The translations under genes and the position numbers were made by a program. This document shows positions 23,353-28,610 of a stretch of DNA of 28,610 bases, piece after piece. Within the stretch, counting starts at the first letter, position 1. Each line of letters begins with the position of its first letter. Under the pieces are notes generated by a model. It was not told the DNA's origin, searched no databases, and worked only from the letters and a program-made list of their open reading frames with translations. The stretch is taken from positions 4,624 to 33,233 of the forward strand of contig MFIX01000192.1 of the NCBI GenBank assembly GCA_001780825.1, read 5' to 3'. Origin of the DNA: Candidatus Glassbacteria bacterium RIFCSPLOWO2_12_FULL_58_11 (GTDB lineage: Bacteria; Gemmatimonadota; Glassbacteria; GWA2-58-10).

Positions 23353-24276
23353 TTAAAACTTCAATTTCGCGATATTGGCCTTGACCTCCTCGGCCGAGCT
23401 GTGCAGGGCTTTCTTTTCCCTGGCCGAGAGCTTCAGCTCGATGACCTCCTCCACCCCGCCGCAGCCCAGTCTGGCCGGGACACCCACATAAACATCCTTG
23501 AGGCCGTACTGGCCGTCCAGGTAACAGGCGCAGGGCAGCACGCGGCTTTTATTATTGACAACCGAATCCACCATTTCCACCACCGCCGCGGCCGGGGCAT
23601 AGAAGGCGCTGCCGGTCTTGAGCAGTTTTACGATTTCCGCTCCCCCGTCACGGGTGCGCTGGATCAGCCGGTCGATTGCCGCCTGGTCCAGCAGCTCGGT
23701 CAGCGGCACTCCGGAAACCGTGGTATAACGGGGCAGGGGGACCATCGAGTCCCCGTGTCCGCCGAGCACCATCGCCGAGATATCTCGCACTGAGACCCCG
23801 AGTTCCAGGGCGATAAAGGAGCGGTAACGGGCGGTGTCCAGAACTCCGGCCATGCCGAACACCTTTTTGGGCGGGAACTTGGTGACTTTCATCATCAGGT
23901 AAGTCATGACATCCAGAGGGTTCGAGACCACGATGACAATGGCCTTGGGGCTGGTCTTGCGGATATTTTTCGCTACGTCACCGACGATCCTGGCATTGGC
24001 CTCGAGCAGGTCGTCCCGGCTCATTCCGGGCTTGCGCGGCAGTCCGGCGGTCACCACCACGATGTCGCTCCCCGCCGTGTCCGCATAGCTGTTGGTCCCA
24101 GTACAGCGCGTGTCGAAACCCTCCACCGGGGCGGATTCCCACAGGTCCAGCGCCTTTCCCTGCGGCACGCCCTCGATAATGTCCAGGATCACGACCTCAT
24201 TGCCCAGCTCTTTCTCGACCAGCTTGCAAGCGGTGGTGGCTCCGACATTTCCGGCACCGATAACCGTGATTTTCAT
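23353..24276 (-). CDS. mdh: Malate dehydrogenase (LDH-like type)
   Basis: This enzyme oxidises malate to oxaloacetate with NAD+. The Rossmann motif is GAGNVGA (residues 7-13), with acidic D32 (in VILDI) consistent with NAD preference. The substrate loop LPRKPGMSRDDLL supplies the two arginines, VSNPLDVMTY the asparagine, and GGHGDSMVPL the catalytic histidine. The 307 residues and sequence style resemble the tetrameric LDH-like MDH of Chlorobi and Chloroflexi rather than the dimeric E. coli type. GGGAGG precedes the ATG. It is the first gene of an mdh-fumarase alpha-fumarase beta unit. No clear promoter is visible in the 164 bases upstream. Confidence 0.95.
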   Translation of the reverse strand: MKITVIGAGNVGATTACKLVEKELGNEVVILDIIEGVPQGKALDLWESAPVEGFDTRCTGTNSYADTAGSDIVVVTAGLPRKPGMSRDDLLEANARIVGDVAKNIRKTSPKAIVIVVSNPLDVMTYLMMKVTKFPPKKVFGMAGVLDTARYRSFIALELGVSVRDISAMVLGGHGDSMVPLPRYTTVSGVPLTELLDQAAIDRLIQRTRDGGAEIVKLLKTGSAFYAPAAAVVEMVDSVVNNKSRVLPCACYLDGQYGLKDVYVGVPARLGCGGVEEVIELKLSAREKKALHSSAEEVKANIAKLKF

Positions 24277-24440
24277 TAGAGGCCTCCCTGAAAAAATCTG
24301 GAAATTATGTGAATGTCGCAGGAAATAAAGAGAAAATTAGGGATAGACTGGAAAATACGCAAGCTTTAGCTGGTGAAATCCTGTGGAAAATATGGGCGGG
24401 CGGCGTTACGGTTCGAGTGGCGACGGGGATGCGGAAAGGC

Positions 24441-24821
24441 TCAGCTCACCTTGCCCCAGGGGTAGTTTTTCTCGAAGGCTTCCTCGAAATTGAAGACGTT
24501 CTTGAAATCCTGCTTGCTGTCCTGGTCGGTTTTGGTAAGCTGTTTGGCCTCGATCAGGCGGAAAACAATTTCGCCGAAATCCTCGGTGGCTTTGATGCCC
24601 CAGTATTCGAGCACGGTGCGGGCCAGCGGCCCGTAAAGCTCGAGCGCCCGCCTGCGGCAGCCGTCGCTGAGCTCCCGGCCGCTGACATGACGGGCCTCCT
24701 GGAGCGATTCGATCAGCGAGCGCAGGGAATCGAGGATAAAGACATAGGCTTCCCTGGCGTAACGCGGATCGTTCTCGATTATTTCATCGAGGAAATCGTA
24801 TTTTTCCGGAAAGTCCCACAT
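24441..24821 (-). CDS. Minf_1886 family protein, function unknown
   Basis: This 126-residue soluble protein has the pattern of the Minf_1886 family (first described as restricted to Planctomycetes and Verrucomicrobia): YAREAYVFILDSLRSLIE near residues 21-38, HVSGRELSDGCRRRALELYG, and WGIKATEDFGEIVFRLIEAK. The C-terminus is FEEAFEKNYPW. No catalytic motif, signal peptide or membrane helix is seen. The family assignment rests on recalled sequence pattern and is fairly firm; no function is established. It stands alone between lon and mdh with a strong predicted promoter. Confidence 0.82.
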   Translation of the reverse strand: MWDFPEKYDFLDEIIENDPRYAREAYVFILDSLRSLIESLQEARHVSGRELSDGCRRRALELYGPLARTVLEYWGIKATEDFGEIVFRLIEAKQLTKTDQDSKQDFKNVFNFEEAFEKNYPWGKVS

Positions 24822-24877
24822 GGCCGTTGACCGTCGATTAACGTTGGGCGACGCCTGAACTGCAACCTCAAGCTACT

Positions 24878-24913
24878 ATTATAAAATATTAGGACTCCGC
24901 GGTCAGTTGTCAA
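24878..24913 (-). promoter_or_regulatory. Overlapping predicted promoters for the Minf_1886-family gene
   Basis: On the minus strand a perfect -10 TATAAT (24883-24878) has CTGACC as -35 (24906-24901) at 17 bases. A perfect -35 TTGACA (24913-24908) has TAATAT (24891-24886) at 16 bases. The two arrays overlap. Either would start transcription 30-60 bases before the ATG at 24821. Confidence 0.6.
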
Positions 24914-24999
24914 TGGGATTGTGGCTCATTTCCCATTCCCCGCCGCCCCTGCGGGACAAGCGGTTGTGCTTCCAGGCCGGGGCGTTGAATGGCGATTTG

Positions 25000-27357
25000 T
25001 CAATCTTTTATCAAAGCCGTCTCCAAGACCTGGCTTACGCTGTTCACAAGCTTGAATTTCAGCTCCTTTTTGACCTCATCCGGCAGGTCCTCCAAGTCTT
25101 TCTCGTTCTCCTCCGGCAGCAGGACTTCGGTCAGGCCGGCGCGGTGCGCAGCCAGGATTTTACCCTTGATCCCGCCGACAGCCATGACCTTGCCGCGCAG
25201 GGTGATTTCCCCGGTCATCCCCAGGTCGTGGCGCACGGGGAGGCCGCTGAGCAGGCTGGCCAGGGCGGTCAGGATTGCCGCGCCGGCCGAGGGCCCATCC
25301 TTGGGCGTCGCCCCGGAGGGCACGTGAAGGTGGATGTCGGAATTGGCGAAAAGATCCTCCTCAATCTCGAAATCCCTTCGGTGCGCCCTGAGGTAGCTGA
25401 AAGCGGCCATGGCCGATTCGCGCATTACCTCGCCCAGTTGCCCGGTGAGCTCCAGGTTTTTCCGGCCCTCCATTTTCAGGGCCTCGACAAAGAGGATTTC
25501 CCCGCCATAGGCGGTCCAGGCCAGGGCGGTCGCCACGCCGACCTCCGGGCTGCGCCCGGCTGTCGCCGGCAGATACCTGGGCGGTCCGAGATACCCGGCC
25601 AACTCCTCCGGCCGGATCGTCGAGTGGTATTTCCCCTCCAGCAAGTTGAGGGCGGTCTTGCGGGCCAGGCTGGCAATCGCCCGCTCGAGCTCCCTCACGC
25701 CTGATTCGCGGGTGTAGCTGTCCGTAATGACCGCCAGGGTCTCGGCGCTCAGCCTGAGCCGTCCGCCTGAGGCCAGGCCGTTCTCTTCCAGCTGGCGGGG
25801 GACCAGGTGGCGCCGGGCGATCTCGAGCTTTTCCGAGGGAGTGTACCCGGCGATCTCGATTATCTCCAGACGGTCGCGCAGGGCCGGCGGGATCTCATGC
25901 ACCAGGTTGGCCGTGGCGATAAAAAAGACATTGGAAAGGTCGAAACTGACCTCGAGGTAATGGTCGGCGAAAGAGTGGTTCTGCGCCGAGTCTAGGACTT
26001 CGAGCAGCGCATTGGCCGGGTCCGAGCGCATGTCCGAGCCCAGCTTGTCGATCTCATCGAGCATGATCACCGGGTTGTTTTCCCCGGCCTTGCGCAGGTT
26101 CTGGATCAGGCGGCCGGGCAGCGAGGCGATATAGGTTCTTCGGTGCCCGCGGATTTCGGCCTCATCGCGAATCCCGCCCAGGGCGATACGGCAGAACTTG
26201 CGTCCCAGGGCCCGGGCGATCGATTTGCCGAGCGAGGTCTTTCCCACTCCAGGCGGGCCGACAAAGCAGAGGATCGGTCCGTGCGAGTCCTGCTTGAGCT
26301 GGCGCACGGCGAGGAATTCGATGATCCTTTCCTTGACCGCGCTCAGGCTGTAGTGGTCCTCGTCGAGCACCTTGCGCGCCGCGGCGATATCCACGGGCTC
26401 CCGGCTGCTGATATTCCAGGGGAGATGGATCAGCCAGTCGAGATAGGTGCGCGAGACATGGTATTCGCTGGCCGATGGCGGCATGCGGCGCAGGCGGTCG
26501 AGCTCGCGGCCGGCCATCTCATGGGCCTCGGGGCTCATCTGGGCCGCTTCCACCGCCAGGGTCAGCTCCTCGATCTCCCGCTTGTGGGAGTCCTCCTCGC
26601 CGAGCTCGCGGCGGATCACCCGGAGCTGCTCGCGCAGGTAATAGTCGCGCTGCTCCTTGTCGAGCTGGCTCTTCACCTTACTCTGGATCTGCTTGCCCAG
26701 CTCGATCAGGTTGCGCTCGCGCACCAGCAGGTCGATAACCAGTTGCGCGCGGTCCCGGGGGACCACGGTCAGGAAAATCTGTTTCTTTTCCGCCAGGGGC
26801 AACTCAATATTAGCGGCGACAAAATCCGCCAGGGCCCCGGCGCTCTCGATATTGTCCGAGGCCTCGCGCAGGTCCTCGGCGAGCATGGGGCTGATGTCGA
26901 TCATCTCGTGGAACAGCAGCAGCAGGGCGCGCTTGAGCGCCACGAGCTGGATCTGCGGCTCGCGGGCCTGCTCCAGCGGCTCCGGCGAACAAATGAACAG
27001 CTCGCCCTCGCGGCGAACTTTCCCCAGGGCGATCCGGCTCAAGCCCTGGATCAGCAGGCGGATTGAGTTGTCCTGCATCCGCAGCATTTTAAGCACCCGG
27101 CCGAGCGTGCCGAAGGGGAGAAAATTGCGCTCACCGCCACGCTCTGTCTCCGGGCTGGCTGTCGAGTATCCCAGGGCCACCAATTGGCTGTCGGAGATAT
27201 TTTCCTCGACCAGTTGGGAGAAGGAGCCTTCCGGCACCATCACCGGAACCACGACATTGGGGAACACGACGCGGTCATCGAGAGGCAGCAGAGGCAGGGA
27301 GGAGGGTAGGTCGTCAATCAGGAGGAGCGGCTGGTCCGATCTTTCGGCAGCTTTCAT
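25000..27357 (-). CDS. lon: ATP-dependent protease Lon
   Basis: Lon is a cytoplasmic AAA+ serine protease that removes misfolded and some regulatory proteins. The N-terminal substrate domain (LPLLPLDDRVVFPNVVVPV) spans about residues 20-215. A helical region follows, then the AAA+ module with Walker A GPPGVGKTS and Walker B IMLDEIDKLG. The protease domain carries the Ser-Lys dyad: S690 in PKDGPSAG and K733 in GGIKGKILAAHRAG, with the same 43-residue spacing as E. coli. The 785 residues are full length. It follows the IMPACT-family gene by 34 bases on the same strand, so the two are probably cotranscribed. No heat-shock operator was recognised. Confidence 0.97.
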   Translation of the reverse strand: MKAAERSDQPLLLIDDLPSSLPLLPLDDRVVFPNVVVPVMVPEGSFSQLVEENISDSQLVALGYSTASPETERGGERNFLPFGTLGRVLKMLRMQDNSIRLLIQGLSRIALGKVRREGELFICSPEPLEQAREPQIQLVALKRALLLLFHEMIDISPMLAEDLREASDNIESAGALADFVAANIELPLAEKKQIFLTVVPRDRAQLVIDLLVRERNLIELGKQIQSKVKSQLDKEQRDYYLREQLRVIRRELGEEDSHKREIEELTLAVEAAQMSPEAHEMAGRELDRLRRMPPSASEYHVSRTYLDWLIHLPWNISSREPVDIAAARKVLDEDHYSLSAVKERIIEFLAVRQLKQDSHGPILCFVGPPGVGKTSLGKSIARALGRKFCRIALGGIRDEAEIRGHRRTYIASLPGRLIQNLRKAGENNPVIMLDEIDKLGSDMRSDPANALLEVLDSAQNHSFADHYLEVSFDLSNVFFIATANLVHEIPPALRDRLEIIEIAGYTPSEKLEIARRHLVPRQLEENGLASGGRLRLSAETLAVITDSYTRESGVRELERAIASLARKTALNLLEGKYHSTIRPEELAGYLGPPRYLPATAGRSPEVGVATALAWTAYGGEILFVEALKMEGRKNLELTGQLGEVMRESAMAAFSYLRAHRRDFEIEEDLFANSDIHLHVPSGATPKDGPSAGAAILTALASLLSGLPVRHDLGMTGEITLRGKVMAVGGIKGKILAAHRAGLTEVLLPEENEKDLEDLPDEVKKELKFKLVNSVSQVLETALIKD

Positions 27358-27391
27358 CTATCACCATCCCTGGCGAATTGTTAACGATAGT

Positions 27392-28036
27392 TTATTTTTC
27401 GAACACGGTCCGAGGGCCCAGGTCCCGGATGGCGATCCGGCCCGCGGCGGTCTCGGTGAGCCGGGAGATCAGGCTTTCGGCCCGGCTGGAAGAGACTGCA
27501 ATATTCAGACCGGCCTTTTCGGTAAACTCTCGCGAGGTGACAATGACCGGGTTCGAGCCGATAAGCTGGTTGACCGCGCCCAGCAGGGTGTAATCAAAGA
27601 AAAGCGAAAACTCGCGGGCCAGCATGCCCTCTTTTCGCGGTGCGGCCTCGAGGGCCTCGGTTGCCGCCTGGGAGTAAGCCCGCGCCAGTGGGCCGGTTCC
27701 AAGCTTGATCCCGCCGAACCAGCGGGTTACTACTACCACCGCGCCGCTCAAATTCGCTCGCTCGAGCGTTTTGAGTATGGGCGCGCCTGCCGTACCCGAG
27801 GGTTCCCTGTCATCCTCAAAAGCGAACTCGCTTGAGGGGTTCTCCAGGCCGCGCCAGGCCCAGCAATGGTGGGTGGCGGCGTGATATTTTTTCTTCTCCG
27901 CCAGGACAATTTTACCGGCCTCCTCGCGGTCCGCGGCAGGCGCGGCCAGGCCGAGGAAACGGCTGCCCTTGATTTTAAGCTCGGCCTCGCCTGTTCCGGC
28001 GAGGCTCGTTATCCGGTCTTCTTCCGGGATTTGCAA
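27392..28036 (-). CDS. IMPACT/YigZ family protein (UPF0029)
   Basis: This is a conserved two-domain protein of the YigZ/IMPACT family. The N-terminal UPF0029 domain carries the signature around KYHAATHHCWAWRG, then EPSGTAGAPIL and VVVVTRWFGGIKLGTGPLAR. The C-terminal domain is a ferredoxin-like fold resembling EF-G domain IV/V. Eukaryotic IMPACT affects Gcn2 signalling; the bacterial role is not settled. The start must be TTG 28036: a TAG lies in frame five codons upstream, and AGAGG is 9 bases before it. The 214 residues are normal. lon follows. Confidence 0.92.
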   Translation of the reverse strand: MQIPEEDRITSLAGTGEAELKIKGSRFLGLAAPAADREEAGKIVLAEKKKYHAATHHCWAWRGLENPSSEFAFEDDREPSGTAGAPILKTLERANLSGAVVVVTRWFGGIKLGTGPLARAYSQAATEALEAAPRKEGMLAREFSLFFDYTLLGAVNQLIGSNPVIVTSREFTEKAGLNIAVSSSRAESLISRLTETAAGRIAIRDLGPRTVFEK

Positions 28037-28070
28037 GCTGTAAGGCCTCTATTCAATCCGCACTCACAAT

Positions 28071-28161
28071 GTAGGGGCAGGCCCCTGTGCCTGCCCCATC
28101 CACGCCGGGTGGACATGGGATATTTTGTGATTATCCAGGGGGGGCGACGCATGCGTCGCCC
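28071..28161. repeat. Composite palindromic repeat, copy 1
   Basis: The first hairpin is GGGGCAGGC (28074-28082) and GCCTGCCCC (28089-28097) around CCCTGT. A middle part contains GGGATATTTTGTGATTATCC. The second palindrome is GGGCGACGCATGCGTCGCCC (28142-28161). The same order of parts recurs in direct orientation about 178 bases downstream. It lies upstream of the IMPACT-family gene and is non-coding. Confidence 0.75.
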
Positions 28162-28175
28162 TGCACCCGTGTAAC

Positions 28176-28197
28176 GGGCGGCCACGGGGAGCCGCCC
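28176..28197. repeat. GGGCGGC hairpin, partner of the 19594 hairpin
   Basis: GGGCGGC (28176-28182) and GCCGCCC (28191-28197) form a 7-bp stem directly after the GACGCATGCGTC palindrome. The same arrangement, with paired base changes, occurs at 19594-19615. Part of it (CGGGCGGCCACGGG) is repeated near 28284-28297. Confidence 0.65.
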
Positions 28198-28248
28198 CTA
28201 CGATAGCGTTGGTTCCCTTTTACAGCTAAACCCGGGATGCCAGCACCC

Positions 28249-28353
28249 GTAAGGGCAGGCCCCTGTGCCTGCCCTATCCCGTACGGGCGGCCACGGGATA
28301 TTTGCGATTGTCCCGTAGGGGCGACGTCCCGATAAAATCGGGATCGCCCCTGC
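28249..28353. repeat. Composite palindromic repeat, copy 2
   Basis: The hairpin GGGCAGGC (28253-28260) and GCCTGCCC (28267-28274) again encloses CCCTGT. CGGGCGGCCACGGG follows, then GGGATATTTGCGATTGTCC. The last palindrome keeps the outer arms AGGGGCGA (28317-28324) and TCGCCCCT (28344-28351), but its core is TCCCGAT-AAA-ATCGGGA (28327-28343) in place of CGCATGCG. Non-coding. Confidence 0.75.
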
Positions 28354-28443
28354 ATTACATTTTTCAAAGATATAAGCATTATAGAGCACGGCAAAAATTG
28401 TTCTCAATATATCCCCAAACCCTTGTCCGGCGCAAAATTAATA

Positions 28444-28472
28444 TTGACACCGGGGTCTGCAAAACCTATCTT
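28444..28472 (+). promoter_or_regulatory. Predicted sigma-70 promoter of tRNA-Met
   Basis: TTGACA (28444-28449), 17 bases, then TATCTT (28467-28472): identical boxes and spacing to the tRNA promoter at 3816. Transcription would begin near 28479, about 28 bases before the tRNA. Confidence 0.7.
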
Positions 28473-28506
28473 AAAGGCCCTTTTGACGTGCCGGAATAAA
28501 AGATAG

Positions 28507-28582
28507 GGCGGAGTAGCTCAGTTGGCAGAGCAGCGGAATCATAATCCGCGTGTCGGGGGTTCGAATCCCTCCTCCGCTACCA
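28507..28582 (+). tRNA. Elongator tRNA-Met(CAT)
   Basis: This is a complete 76-nt cloverleaf. The acceptor GGCGGAG (28507-28513) pairs with CTCCGCT (28572-28578), with a G1-T72 wobble, followed by A and an encoded CCA. The anticodon stem GCGGA/TCCGC closes an ATCATAA loop with anticodon CAT; the T arm has GGTTCGAATCC. The acceptor lacks the C4-G69 and C5-G68 pairs of Ile2, and the stem lacks the initiator GGG/CCC pairs, so elongator Met is favoured. Its own promoter lies just upstream. Confidence 0.93.
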
Positions 28583-28610
28583 ATAAGAGCAAGGGTTTGG
28601 CCGATTATGG

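Noticed and set aside
28071..28353. Possible CRISPR array
   Set aside because: Repeats are few, unequal and self-complementary, spacers are not of constant length, and no cas gene is present.
27866..28499. Small open frames in the palindromic repeat cluster
   Set aside because: They translate repeat modules and have no start signals; palindromic repeats often give such spurious frames.
28507..28582. tRNA-Met as attachment site of an integrated element
   Set aside because: No integrase, no duplicated tRNA 3' end and no foreign-looking genes are visible in the window.

Overview
The window is a G+C-rich (by eye around 60%) stretch of bacterial chromosome made almost wholly of single-copy housekeeping genes. 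No phage genes, transposases, CRISPR arrays, toxin-antitoxin pairs or defence cassettes were seen. The MDH-fold malate dehydrogenase resembling Chlorobi-type enzymes, an IF2 linker carrying an arginine/leucine-rich 'TLAK' block, a Minf_1886-family protein and a FliN-family protein suggest an uncultured flagellated lineage near the FCB or PVC superphyla. That placement is inference and has not been tested by phylogeny.

Layout. 1-3765 (+): dnaG, cut by the left edge, then rpoD, the core of the macromolecular synthesis operon. 3816-4193 (+): a strong promoter, tRNA-Ile2(CAU), tRNA-Val(CAC) and a terminator. 4262-7673 (+): a zinc-ribbon coiled-coil protein, RNase P RNA, recJ interrupted by an in-frame TAG, and rsmD; coaD and a terminator follow (to 8304). 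8334-18115 (+): the nusA/infB operon in classic order, rimP-nusA-infB-ylxP-rbfA-truB-ribF-rpsO-pnp, followed by an M16 peptidase (to 19401) and a terminator. 19665-21681 (+): rsmA, a lone fliN-type gene and an unrecognised three-helix membrane protein. 21727-24276 (-): fumarase beta, fumarase alpha and malate dehydrogenase, transcribed mdh-fumA-fumB. 24441-28036 (-): a Minf_1886-family protein, lon, and an IMPACT/YigZ protein. 28071-28351 is a cluster of modular palindromic repeats, and 28507-28582 is tRNA-Met(CAU).

How the genes work together. The plus-strand genes cover primer synthesis and promoter recognition (dnaG, rpoD), tRNA supply and processing (tRNAs, rnpB), ribosome maturation (rimP, rbfA, rsmD, rsmA, truB), transcription and translation factors (nusA, infB), cofactor synthesis (coaD, ribF) and RNA decay (pnp). 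The minus-strand genes give two consecutive TCA-cycle steps (fumarase, malate dehydrogenase) and protein quality control (lon).

The points most worth a second look are: the recJ amber codon, which lies inside a perfect Shine-Dalgarno sequence; the modular palindromic repeats at three intergenic sites, with a paired change in one hairpin and a swapped hairpin core; a perfect dyad over the -35 of a probable infB promoter; and the recurrent TTGACA-like/N17/TATCTT promoters. I did not find a convincing new multi-gene system.
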